Origin: Sorghum bicolor
Taxonomy: Eukaryota > Streptophyta > Magnoliopsida > Poales > Poaceae
Assembly (NCBI RefSeq): GCF_000003195.3
Contig: NC_012878.2
Coordinates: 16,708,946 to 16,772,945 of the forward strand
Reading direction: 5' to 3'
Length of the DNA: 64,000 nt
In this document: positions 12,215-23,464 of the stretch, in pieces
Layout of the letters: each line of letters begins with the position of its first letter
How positions within the stretch are numbered: the stretch's first letter is position 1
The notes under the pieces: model-generated
What the model was told of the DNA's origin: nothing
Database searches by the model: none
The model's input: only the letters and a program-made list of their open reading frames with translations
Position numbers and translations under genes: made by a program

Positions 12215-13866
12215 TGTTGGGTATTCTTAACATCATTACCAAAAGTAGACTAAGTTCTCTAAATCTAGTAATGGTGCCAAAAATACCAAACCTATCCCTC
12301 ATACCACTTAAGCCAAGTTGTCATCCCCAGCATGACATGAGAGACGCGGTATTGAAATATGCAATTGCTCTTCTAAATAAATAATGAATGGGATCTGCAA
12401 GCGCACAGATTAATACCGATGTAGCATTTTAACCGGGAAGTATTCCAGGTATCGTTATTTATATTTTTACCAATGGGAAGGGATTAACAATCATCAATAT
12501 TGGTTACAGAATAGAATATGAGATTGAGTATCTATCATTGCATGTATAATTGAGAACATTTATCTAACTCTTCATACAGGGATAAGTGTCACATAAAAGA
12601 TATATGAAATAATGAATAGTGACAAGGATAATTAATCTGATCAGCCACATATAAATATGATAAGCACCTCAATTAGATACTCTAGAAAGTCATTTGCTTG
12701 GTATTAGAACGAACTACAAGAATATTTCCTAAGTTATTCTCAACTATATAGTCTAGCATTATCATAATTAGTGCAAGAATACTTAGCAATCGTTGTGAGA
12801 CAAGACTACACCCATGCATAGTGATATTAGCAAGGTAAATGAGAAACATAGCAATCACTCCCCTGTAATAATATTGCTCTGCCAGCCCAATACACGAGAG
12901 GGGGACTATATAACAATCAATGAAGCTGTCACTATCACGAACTACCCCACGATCTGGCATATTGGGTACAATAGCAGATAAATATGGTATAAGCACCACG
13001 CCTACACAATATCTATCATTTACCCATGGATCCGATGGATAAACGCTATACGATCCTAAGCATGTATATAGATCCAATCTAACTAAGCCAAGTACATAAC
13101 TATGATAAACTAAGAACAATATAATCTTGAATATAAGAAAGTAGAGCAAAGTCATAAGCAATATATTGAAGTAGAACAAAGTCATATGCATAGTATTGAA
13201 GAACAAAGATAATTAGAAAGCAATTAGAAGCACAATTAGAGAATTACCAAGAATCCTCTTGACAGATCTAGAAACCAATCGAAGATTGACTCCTTCTAGT
13301 TCTAATCCTATGTAGCTATGCTAATCTAGATATCTAATTGATGTGGTGACTCTAATCTTGATCAGAGGCTTCTTCTCCCTTGAGGAATAATGAATTAGGG
13401 TTGAGTGGCTCTCTCCTCTAGGGTCCAGGGGGTCTGGTTTTATAGTCCCTTCAAGTGAATATGGGCCGTTGGATCAAACCGACATAGATTGAACGGTTAT
13501 CCTTGATCCTTTAGGTCGGTGGAGATCTCCCGAGAAACAGATTCCTGATTGGCCTCCAAGTCAGGGCGGGCGCCCAGGGCAGGAGGGCGGGCGCCCTGCC
13601 TCTGGCCCCGTTCGGCCTCCGCTTCCTTCCCGTGGCTTCTGGAGTCTTCTAGATGTAAGATAATTGCGCGGCACGTTGATATCTCTATGTAATCCCGACG
13701 TGTGGGTCTTTCTTCCGTATTTCCTGATAACCCCCTGCAGAAATAGACAAACACCAAAACTCGTGGAATTCTGTCAGATAAAACCCTAAGTCTAGATGTT
13801 GATTTCATTTGGATCCTTTTCTTTGTTTATTTGATAAATAAATTTGATACTTAAGGACAGTCAACA
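12215..13866 (-). repeat. D 3' LTR (1652 bp), D-type
   Basis: It starts TGTTGGGTATTCTTAAC and ends GGACAGTCAACA on the plus strand. The promoter half matches the other LTRs in the window (TATAAAA on the minus strand at about 13443-13437, GC boxes near 13565-13600). The U5 half is AT-rich and distinct. At 12270-12286 lies a degenerate copy of the tRNA-Asp primer site, inside the LTR. The U5 hairpin is at 12393-12410. A 174-residue ORF on the minus strand (13206-12682) is not convincing as a gene. Confidence 0.88.
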
Positions 13867-16023
13867 AAATCCCCCAAGCTTACCTCTTGCTCGTCCCTGA
13901 GCAAAGATAATCTCCGCGATGGATTAGAAGTTGTTGCAATATCTTTAAAAATTAACGGTACACATGCTTTTTAAATAAGATCTTATCTCTGAGTTAGAGT
14001 AAACTGTCAAGACTTAAAACTTACTTACTTTACCTTCACCATGGGACTTGTAACCGTCACTTCTGTCTTGAGTAGTTAAAAGATAGAATAGTCTAGTCAA
14101 GTGCCATGTCCCTTATTCTTGATCAGCTATAGCTCTAGAGTTTTTGCAGATTTTCAAATAAAACTCAGAGATTCCTTGTATGATTCTCTCAGATCTCTCT
14201 TTTGTGGTATTTCTGGATCCTTACCAAGGCAGTGATGGTATATGCCTTCTCTCAAGATATGTAGTATTTGTGGTATAAAGCATAGTGACATTGTCTTCTC
14301 TCTCACCCTACTCTAATAAGGCTTTAATATCTGGAGCTCATAGGTGGAAGATAAAGTATACATACTTACAAGACATTTATTGTATAGTCAAACCATGGAT
14401 CCAAAGAAACAAATCAATAAGCCAAATCAAGATGTGCATGTGTGGCGAATGAATGGTGTATGGTGATGATGGTGATAACAATGGTGAAAGCCTAATTCTA
14501 CTTTTGCTCTTTTGAGGGGATATATACCTTCCTTGCTTTTTGAAACTTTATGAGGAGAATGAGATGCTCTTTTTTTTTCTCTCAGGTGGGTATCTTGTAC
14601 CCCTAATTCTACTGTCGGACACTTGTCTATTTTTACCTTTTGTCTCACTTTTTCTTTTCTTTCGAGGTTCCGGGCACTTGCCCCTTTTTATTTCCTCGTA
14701 TCTCTTTTTTTTAGAGCACTCATCTCTCGAGATAATATAGCAAGTGGTAGTAACAAGATAACTTGAGCATTTATTTCACAGGGAAAAAACATAAATGTTT
14801 TTGGCTATTCTCTCTCGGATTAGGAGTAGAATATTTTTGGTTGGTTCTGGAGATGGAATGGGTGGATATATGTGGATGGTACTTCCGGAGTAGAAGCAGC
14901 ATATATGAGTGAACGTGCAAGTGAAATCTTGATTTAACCACATGACAAGCTCCTAAGGGTCTACACAGCTTGACCACACTCAATGCTCATAAGCAGTAAA
15001 TAATAAATGTGTAGCTCAAAGTCTGGCAAGCATCTATATATGGTTGTGGTAGGAATTTAAACTCTCATCATACAGGAACTTATCATGCAACATTTTAAAG
15101 ATTTTCATAAATAAAATTCTCTAGAATTCTAGCATCTTTAGGAACAGATAAACAGCAGCCCAACCTTCCCATATCATATCCGTTAACAACTTAGACTTCA
15201 GATCAAGTTTTCATCCCACAAGTTTAGGTCTAGAGCAAGCTTAAATTATAACAGTTATATCTAAACTTGAGAGAGAACTTCAAATGTGCAAACTAGGTAG
15301 AGCAACTATTCATCATATCCATGATAATGTTTTATTTAGATACATATTAGCATAGCCACTTTATTTATTTATTAAACACACTAAGCAAAAGATATATATA
15401 TATAAGCACAAAATCTTTATTTGGTTTTTCATAGTTATATATATTTATATTCTAATATAATATAAGTGTAAAGATAGATAGAAATACTTATCGGGATAAA
15501 TGGGGGTGCTCTCCCCCAAGCTGAATTTTGACGTAATTTCTCTTGATGTAACTAGCAGGTGGTAGAGGTGTATTTGAAAGTCAGCAGCATTCTGACAGTG
15601 ATTAGAATGTCCTCCGTCTGCTAGTCTTCTTGATTCTTAAATTCTGTGGAGCTCAAATAGACAACAAAGCTTGTGGAACTGATTAAGTGTTAGCATAAAT
15701 ATCTAGCCTTTATCATGTTGAGACTCCTTAATAAATATTACTCCCTATTTTTTATATTTTCATTTTATAAAGCAGAGAAGAAATATTTATTTTGTTTTTA
15801 TGCCACAACAGTGAATGTACTTATGGGTTTTATGCCACTCGTCTACTCACATGGTGCTTACTGTTTTTTCACATTATTATTATTATTTTTTTTAAGATAG
15901 TATGAACCTAATTAACTAAGTAAACTAGTTGAAATAATTGAAAGGAAAAAGATAACTACCAAGTTTACCTCTTGGCAAGGCGTTCGGTGTTTTTAAGTCC
16001 CCCGAACGGGACTCTCCGTTTTC
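13867..16023 (-). other. D polypurine tract and 3' noncoding region
   Basis: Minus-strand TAAGCTTGGGGGATTT (13867-13882) directly precedes the 3' LTR and is the polypurine tract. A second such tract, CAGCTTGGGGGAGAGCA, lies at 15510-15526. The triple-hairpin module is at 14588-14683 (GGGTA/TACCC, GACA/TGTC, GGGCA/TGCCC). The region matches 32490-34344 of element C in reverse. I see no gene in it. Confidence 0.75.
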
Positions 16024-16764
16024 TCAATTGTCCAGGGATTCGTTGGGTGGCGTAGTCGGTATTTCCGGCAGCGCCTCCTCTTCATGTATAGTTATCTTCA
16101 CTTTCCATACCTGACTCGGTGCTACGGTCTCCTCAGGATAGTTCTGTTTAAACTCTACATCTTCTGATCTTACAACTTCTCCTTCATATTCTGCCCATCC
16201 ATCCTTGATGATTTGCCTCCTCTGGTTTCGGTTGCGTCGTTTTCTGACCTGCTTAGATTCTTCAACGATATAGTCAGGGTCAATAAAATAACGGCGTACC
16301 TTCTCTGAGGGGAAGTGCATATGGACTTCTCCATTTCCAATGTAGATGATTGCTTTAACGGTGCTGAGGAACGGTCTTCCAAGGATGATGGGTGGATCGC
16401 ATTCGTCTTCTCCCATGTCAATAACTTGAAAGTCTGTGTAGACAAAATGATCGTCTATTTTGACTGGGACATCAATTACTGTTCCTTTAACCTCTCAAAA
16501 TGTCTGATCTGCCATCTAGAGCTGAATGTATGTTGGTCTTAGGGGCATGGTTCCGAACAAGAGCCGATAGGTGACTGCGGCCATTATGTTGACGCCCGAT
16601 CCAGTGTCGCAAAACGTCTTGTAGAAGCTGTATCCATTTATTGAGCAGTAGATGCTTGGCATTCTTGGGTCGTCCTTCTTGGTCAAAAATGGTGACTTGA
16701 GTTGATGATCTTGGCCTCCAGAACTGCAGTGACCATCTTAGCTGACTCGGTCCACACTTGCTTG
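16024..16764 (-). pseudogene. D retropepsin (aspartic protease) fragment
   Basis: Read across frames on the minus strand this is a Ty3 protease. The catalytic Asp-Thr-Gly (FCDTGSGVNIM) is at about 16608-16600. Then come LLFGTMPLRPTYIQL and, in the 130-residue open stretch 16416-16024, PPIILGRPFLSTVKAIIYIG and FPSEKVRRYF. Several stops break it, and its 5' side is cut by the LTR at 16765. No RT, RNase H or integrase is present in D, so it could only have moved with enzymes from a helper. Confidence 0.75.
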
Positions 16765-18060
16765 TGTTGGGTATTCTTAACATCATCACCAAAAGTAGAC
16801 TATTCTCTAAATCTAGTAACGGTGCCGAAAATGCCAAACCTATCCCTCACACCACTTAAGCCAAGTTGTCATCCCCAGCATGATATAAGAGACGTGGTAT
16901 TGAAATATGCAATTGCTCTTCTAAATAAATAATGAATGGAATCTGCAAGCGCACAGATTAATACCGATGCAGCATTTTAACCGGGAAGTATTCCAGGTAT
17001 CGTTATTTATATTTTTTACCACTGGGAAGGGATTAGCAATCATCAATATTGATTACAGAATAGAGTATGAGATTGAGCATCTATCATTGCATGTATAGTT
17101 GAGAACATTATATCTAACTCATCATACAGGGATAAGTGTCACATAAAAGATATATGAATTAATGAATAGTGACAAGGATAACTAATCTGATCTAGCCACA
17201 TAATAAATATGATAAGCACCTCAATTAGATACTCTAGAAAGTCATTAGCATGGTATTAGAACGAACAACAAGAATATTCCCTAAGTTATTCTCAACTATA
17301 TAGTCTAGCATCATCATAGTTAGTGCAAGCATACTTAGCAATCATTGCGAGACAAGACTACGCCCATGCATAGTGATATTAGCAAGGAATATGAGAAACA
17401 AAGCAATCACTCCCTTGTAATAATGTTGCTCTACCAGCCCAATACACGAGAGGAGGACTATATGAGAATCAATGAAGCTGTCACTATCACGAACTACTCC
17501 ACGATCTGGCATATTGGGTACAATGGCAGATAAATACGGTATAAGCACCACGCCTACACAATATCTATCATTTACCCATGGATCCGATGGATAAACGATA
17601 TACGATCCTAAGCATGTATATAGATCCAATCTAACTAAGCCAAGTACATAACTATGATAAACAAAGAACAATATAATCTTGAATATAAGCAAGTAGAGCA
17701 AAGTCATAAGCAATATATTGAAGTAGAACAAAGTCATATTCATAATATTGAAGAACAAAGATAATTAGAAAGCAATTAGAAGCACAATTAGAGAATTACC
17801 AAGAATCCTCCTGACAGATCCGGAAACCAATCGAAGATTGACTCCTTCTAGTTCTAATTCTATGTAGCTATGCTAATCTAGATATCTAATTGATGTGGTG
17901 GCTCTAATCTTGATCAGAGGCTTCTTCTCCCTTGAAGAACAATGAATTAGGGTTGAGAGGCTCCCTCCTCCAGGGGCCAGGGGGTCTGGTTTTATAGTCC
18001 CTTCAAGTGAATATGGGCCGTTGGATCAAACCGACATAGATTGAACGGTTATCCTTGATC
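16765..18060 (-). repeat. Second D-type LTR, recombinant at its right side
   Basis: It starts TGTTGGGTATTCTTAAC like 12215 and follows that LTR to about 18060. A fossil primer site lies at 16818-16834, and the hairpin near 16945-16962. Past the shared promoter block the sequence no longer follows D (expected GGAGATCTCCCGAG) but the B1 LTR (GGAACGTCATGTGCG). The switch lies within 18045-18073, in a stretch identical in both families. Confidence 0.8.
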
Positions 18061-18397
18061 CTTTAGGTCGGAGGAACGTCATGTGCGAAAAGAGTCTCGA
18101 ACCAAGTCTAGAGGGCGGCGGGCGCCCAGTGCCTGGCCCCGTTCGGCCTCCGCTTCCTTCCCGTGGCTTCTGGAGTCTTCTAGATGGTAGAAAATTGCGC
18201 GGTGCGTTAATATCTCTATGTAATCCCGACATGTGGGCCTTTCTTCCTTATTTCCTGATAACCCCCTGCAGAAACAGATAAACAACAAAACTCGTGGAAT
18301 TCTGTCAGATCAAACCCTAATTCTAGGTGTTGTTTGCATATTGGTCCTTTCTCTTGTTTATTTGATAATTAAAATTGATACTTAAGAACCGTCAACA
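18061..18397 (-). repeat. B1 5' LTR, right part (U3 start)
   Basis: It matches 3470-3823 of the B1 3' LTR (for example GTCTCGAACCAAGTCTAGAGG, and the end TTAAGAACCGTCAACA where D has TTAAGGACAGTCAACA). It therefore completes the 5' LTR begun at 11443. It is one GC-rich box shorter than the 3' LTR. The following AAACC is the imperfect target repeat. Confidence 0.8.
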
Positions 18398-18441
18398 AAA
18401 CCCACTTTTCCATTTTACAATTATCTCTGTAAATCTTTCAG

Positions 18442-19301
18442 CTGACATAGTCTCATCGGTAATTCCAGCCGATCGGCCTCTAGTTCCATCGGCCTCAACT
18501 AGTGAGAGGCGAGAGATAGCTCTGAAACTAGTAAGTTACCTGATCTCTATTTTTGTCATTACCAGTACTTGATCATTAAATAACTTATTTTTATCTTCCT
18601 TTTCAGGAACAGGATTCTCCCGACAGCTTGTTTTCCTTCTCCATCGAAATCTCTGAGGATGAAGGCGAGGAAGCAAGTTTGTCTCGAGCGGTTGGAATCT
18701 CATCGGCAGAGATTAGAGCAAAGTTGGAAGATTTGTCGGCCCTCCTACATCAAGACACGACTCAATTGGTTGATGACTCCGGTCCGGCCAAGGCCCTGTT
18801 TAAGACTCTCAGAGGACAAATTCCTGTCGATGCCGAGGAGATCCTCTTCAAGGCGGCCCACTTGGAGAGTCGACAGCTTTAGTATCAAAAGGCTGTTCAG
18901 CGCCTTGCTGATAGAGCTACTCACGCCCAGCTCTCAGATGAAATGATGAAAGTAAAGCTCCTTGCCGATGAAAAGCATAAGAGCATCGGCATTCTGAAAT
19001 CCTCAGGAGACGTGCTGAAGCAAAAGATCTCTGATCTATCGGCAAAGAGAGAATCCTTCTTGCAAAACTCAAACAAGTGGAAGAAGCTCTGTCCCAAGCT
19101 CAATAGGAAGAAAACCAGTTGCCTGAAGCAATCAAGACCCTTGAATAAGAACGAAACATCCAAGCTCGCAAAGCACTGCAGATGAAGAAGAAACTGCAGC
19201 CAGTGGAGGGTTCTGCCGATGAAGACATGAAGGAGATAGAAGAAGCCGACCAGATTCGTCTGCGCGCCATATCGACGATCCAGGCCCTGCTGAGCATATA
19301 A
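18442..19301 (+). pseudogene. PMD gene of element A, 3' part (coiled-coil tail)
   Basis: Exon 18442-18530 completes the codon left open at 2559. The last exon is 18607-19301. The product would continue with an acidic, Ser-rich segment (EISEDEGEEASLSRAVG) and then a long Lys/Glu/Gln-rich probable coiled coil, ending ISTIQALLSI. A TAG at 18880-18882 replaces an expected Gln codon. A frameshift near 19063 and two more in-frame stops (TAG, TAA) break the tail. From 19302 to 19508 I see only spacer. Confidence 0.75.
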
Positions 19302-19508
19302 ATTCTTCATCGACGGCATGTTCTGCTCTTTTCTTTTAAACACTCTTGATTATTTTCGTCTAGCCGATAGGACTGTTATCGGCACCTTTTCAAACATTAA
19401 GTCCGGTTCCAGATACACTTTAATCCAGCCGATAGGAATGTTATCAGCACTTAAACTTTCATGCATCAAACCATATGCTAGGATAATATTTCTTTAAGTA
19501 TTTGCCAT

Positions 19509-20632
19509 TCAATGCCCTGGGAAATTCACTCCTTCGAGAGTTTCTAAAATATAGGCATTGCCAGGAGCAGATCGGTTTATCCGATAAGGACCCTCCCAAT
19601 TGGGAGACCATTTCTCAAACTTTGAACTTTTAGTCCCGATCGGTAAGATTAGTTTCCATACTAAGTCTCCATCGGCAAACTCCTTAGCCTTTACTTTCTT
19701 ATCATACCATCTGGCAACTCTCTTTTTATTTTCTTCCATGCTTATCAAAGCCCTCAGCCGATGCCCTGCTAAATCATCCTATTCGTCCGTCATCAAAGTA
19801 GCATAGTCATCGGCAGTCAATTGATCTTGAAAAGATAGTCGCCTAGATCTAGTCTTAATTTCCCAAGGTAGCACTGCATCATGCCATACACCAACTGATA
19901 AGGCAAAACTTTAGTTGACCCATGACAAGCCATCCGATATGACCACAAAGCTTCATTCAACAATGTATGCAACCTCCTAGGACTCTCTTCAATCTTCCGT
20001 TTAATAAGTTTGATGATTCCTTTGTTAGACGCTTCGGCCTGCCCATTAGCTTGAGCATAATAAGGAGAAGAATTCAATACCTTAATTCCCATACCGATTG
20101 CAAATTCATCAAACTCGCCCGATGTGAACATAGTACCCTGATCGGTAGTAATCGTTTGAGGAATACCAAATCGGTAAATAATATGCTCCTTTACAAAATC
20201 AATCATATTGGCCGATGTGACTTTCTTCAAAGGAATTGCTTCAACCCACTTGGTGAAATAATCAGTAGCAACCAAGATGAACTTGTGCCCTTTCCTAAAA
20301 GGTGGATAAATCTGGCCGATCAAATCAATAGCCCATCCTCGGAACGGCCAAGGTTTAATAATGGGATTCATGGCCGATGCGGGTGCTCTTTGAATATTGC
20401 CGAATTTCTGGCACCCTTGACATCCCTTGAAATATTTAAAACAATCTTCAATTATGGTTGGCCAATAATACCCATTCCTCCTAATCATCCATTTCATCTT
20501 AAAAGCCGACTGATATGCTCCACACACTCCTTCATGGATCTCCCCCATCAAACTTTTAGCTTCATCATCACCTAAGCATTTGAGAAGAACTCCATCGATT
20601 GTTCGATAATATAATTCATCCTCAAGGAGCAC
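19509..20632 (-). pseudogene. Element A integrase (two fragments)
   Basis: Open stretch 20632-19817 holds the zinc-finger region (HEGVCGAYQSA then CQGCQKFG), WAIDLIG with the first Asp, TTDQGTMF with the second Asp, and GQAEASNK with the Glu. The second His of the HHCC finger appears as Tyr (GAYQS where GTHQS is usual), a possible inactivating change. The C-terminal part, 19748-19509, is in another frame (WEGPYRI, ILETLEG). Integrase inserts the cDNA copy into host chromosomes. The order RNase H-integrase fits Ty3. Confidence 0.88.
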
Positions 20633-21604
20633 ATATTTGGTGGCTTGAAACCGAATACGTCTCTCAACCTTCTTAGATGGATCCTTTAAATAATCAATGA
20701 TTTATTTTCTCCAATGATCGGCACCGATTGCCGATATTGTATTTCATATGGGCTGATATCCCGAGGCATGCTGAGCCAACCGATTAGCTTCCTCATTATG
20801 TAATCGAGAAACATGCTGTAATCGGAAATCTTTGAATTCCTTTAACAGTTGTATACTCTTTTCGTAATAAGGTATCAGGACTTCACTTCAGCATTCATAG
20901 CTTCCAGCCAATTGATTTATAACCAGCATAGAATCCTCGAAGACTTCAATAGCATCAGCATGAACTTCTCTTAACAACTCTAACCCCTTGATTAAAGCTT
21001 GATATTCGGCTTGATTATTCGTTGACGTAGCAACAATCGGCAAAGAGAACTCATACTTCCTTCTCTTAGGGGAAATTAACACTATGTCGATTCCTGCCCC
21101 CCGGTCACACGTAGATCCATCAAAGAAGAGCGTCCAAGGTACGATCTCCAAAGTATCCACTGTACCCCGATGTTGAGTCACAAAATCAGCCCTGATCTGT
21201 CCCATAACAGCCTTAGCCGATTCGTACCGCAGATCAAATTCCGACAGTGCCAAAATCCATTTGCCGATCCGACCACTCATAATCGGCATAGACAGCATAT
21301 ATCGGACTACATCATCTTTGCATACAACAGTGCATTCGGCCGATAGTAAATAGTGCCTCAACTTAATGCAGGAGAAATATAGGCATAAACATAATTTTTC
21401 AATAGCCGAATATCTGGTTTCAGCATCGATCAATCATCTGCTTAAATAGTAAATCACTCGTTCCTTCCCTTCAAATTCTTGAATCAAAGCCGAACCTATG
21501 ACCATCCCATCGGTAGATAAATATAATCTGAAGGGCTTTCCTTGCTGAGGTGGAATTAAAACTGGAGGATTTACCAAGTAATTCTTGATTTCATCTAAAG
21601 CCAG
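20633..21604 (-). pseudogene. Element A RNase H and second (aRH-type) RNase H
   Basis: The first part (21604-21250) is the normal RT-linked RNase H (AETRYSAIEKLCLCLYF, LSEFDLRYES). It is followed by a second RNase H: FFDGSTCDRGAG, NNQAEYQALIKGLELL and FEDSMLVINQLAG hold three of the acidic residues; the last motif reads HNEEANRLAQ, where an Asp is usual. Two RNase H domains in this order are a hallmark of the Tat lineage. Stops near 21434 and 20888 break the frame. The linker 20633-20887 has no stable frame. Confidence 0.82.
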
Positions 21605-22690
21605 CTATTGCTCTTTTCCCCATATGAACTCTTGATCGGCTTTTAATTTAAGCAAAGGACTGAAAGCACGAATTTTACCAGATAAATTAGATATAAATCG
21701 CATGATAAAATTTACCTTGCCGATCAAGGATTGTAGCTCAGTTTTGTTAGTAGGGGCAACAATTTTGTTGATAGCATCAATAGATTGTCTACTAATTTCA
21801 ATTCCTCTCTGATGCACCTTGAAACCAAGAAACTGCCCTGCCGATACACCAAATGCACACTTATTGGGATTCATCTTTAAACCATGTTTCCTTGTGCATT
21901 CCAACACCTTTCGCAAGTTGGCAAGATGCTTTGTGAAATCTCCAGACTTAACCACCACATCATCAATATAAATTTCCACCAGCTTGCTGATGAACTCATG
22001 GAAGATAAAATTCATAGCCCTCTGATAGGTAGCACCAGCATTTTTCAAACCAAAGGTCATGACTATCCATTCATATAACCCAACATGACTAGGACATCTA
22101 AATGCAGTCTTTGGAATATCTTCCTCAGCCATGAATATTTGATTATATCCTGCATTGCCATCCATGAAGCTAATAATCCGATGCCCAGCCGCATCATCAA
22201 CCAATAAATCGGCAACCGGCATCGGGTAACCATCCATCAGCGTAGCTTTGTTAAGATTCCTGAAATCAATGCAAACTCGAAGCTTCCCATTTTTCTTGTA
22301 CACTGGGACAACATTAGAAATCCACTCGACGTACCGACACTGCCGAATAAATTTAGCTTCGATAAGTTTGGTTATTTCGGCCTTAATATCAGGAAGAATA
22401 TTAGGATTGCATCGGCGAGCTGGCTCTTGATGTGGCCGAAATCCAAACTTGATAGGCAACCGATGTCCAACAATCGATCGGTCTAAACCAGGAATCTCAG
22501 TATAATCCCAAGCAAAGCAATCTTTGTATTCCTTTAACAAATCGGTTAACTGCTGCTTACACTTAGAATTCAACTTAGCACTAATAAAAGTAGGTCTAGG
22601 TTTATCACCACTATCTATATCTACCTCTACTAAATCATCGGCCGATGTGAACCCCTGGCCTAGCTTTCCATCATCGGCGAACCTATCCAT
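21605..22690 (-). pseudogene. Element A reverse transcriptase
   Basis: A 361-residue open stretch. Motifs in order: VPVYKKNGKLRVCIDFRNLN, SFMDGNAGYNQI, FGLKNAGATYQRAMN and the active site YIDD in VEIYIDDVVVKS. Then come FLGFKVHQRGIE and the thumb/connection region. This fragment is nearly intact; the ORF is closed at its C-terminal end by TAG (AGCCAGCTATTGC on the plus strand) just after the connection domain. Confidence 0.92.
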
Positions 22691-22732
22691 TAAAACTCTT
22701 CATCAGAACCGACTGCTTGGATCGGTGGAATT

Positions 22733-23341
22733 TCATAATCGGCAACTTTGAGGAAATCCTTCTCCCAAACACCTGGTTCTTTCATAAGTATCTGCCTCTG
22801 CCGATGCAATAACATAAGAAGAATCTCCCGAGACAATCTCAATCTTGTCACCTACCCACTGAACCAAGCATTGGTACATTGTGGATGGGATGAAACAATG
22901 GGCATGAATCCAATCTCTCCCTAGGAGCAAATTATAAGCACCTTTCCCACTGATCACGAAGAAAGTCGTCGGCAAGGTTTTGCTGCCGATGACCAACTCG
23001 ACGCATATTGCCTCTTTAACCGGAGACACATTTCCTTCAAAGTCCTTTAGCAACATATCGGTCTTGGTCAAATCTTGATCTCCGTTCCCAAGCTTCCGAT
23101 AGACTGCATAAGGCATAATGTTGATAGCAGCCCCACCGTCAACAAGTATCTTGGTCATCGGCTGCCCGTCAACCCTTCCTTTGACAAACAAAGCTTTACA
23201 GTGCTGCCTTTCATCGTCAGTAGGCTTTTCAAAGATAGCTGTCATTGGATCCAAAGCCAACTGAGCTATCTGGTCAGAAAAATCCAGCCCCTCATCATCA
23301 CTGGATGGCGCAAGGAACTCCATCGGCAACATAAATACCAT
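22733..23341 (-). pseudogene. Element A aspartic protease
   Basis: A 202-residue open stretch with ILVDGGAAINIMPYAVYRKL, where Asp-Gly-Gly is at the catalytic Asp-Thr/Ser-Gly position, and LLLGRDWIHAH as the second conserved block. Copy A2 has the same DGG at 43752, so it is a family trait rather than damage. The protease would process Gag-Pol. It is separated from gag upstream by a frame change near 23470 and from RT by stops near 22700. Confidence 0.85.
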
Positions 23342-23464
23342 GTTGACATCTGCCGATGGCCTTTCCCCTTAGGATCCGGTTGCTGCTGATCTCCAGACTT
23401 GCCAGAATTCTCACCTTTGTTTAGCTCTTCTCGTCTTTCACGCTGCAGCCGCCTCTTCTGTGTC

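Larger units (their letters stand above)
12215..18060 (-). mobile_element. Element D: non-autonomous Athila-like retrotransposon inside the B1 LTR
   Basis: The 3' LTR is 12215-13866. The internal region 13867-16764 has a polypurine tract, noncoding DNA and a partial protease. A second D-type LTR starts at 16765. No primer site or gag adjoins that second LTR; the internal sequence stops in the middle of the protease region, so the 5' half has been lost. The right end is not a clean LTR end but a recombinant with the B1 LTR. CCTTC at 12210-12214 is the left target sequence; its partner has been deleted. Confidence 0.75.

Noticed and set aside
12682..13206. 174-residue hydrophobic ORF in the D-type LTR, also 17342-17758 and 52544-52915
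   Set aside because: It lies in AT-rich U5 leader sequence, is shortened by stops in the other two copies and has no recognisable domain; chance is sufficient.
19967..20575. 202-residue plus-strand ORF
   Set aside because: It is the antisense shadow of the integrase of element A.
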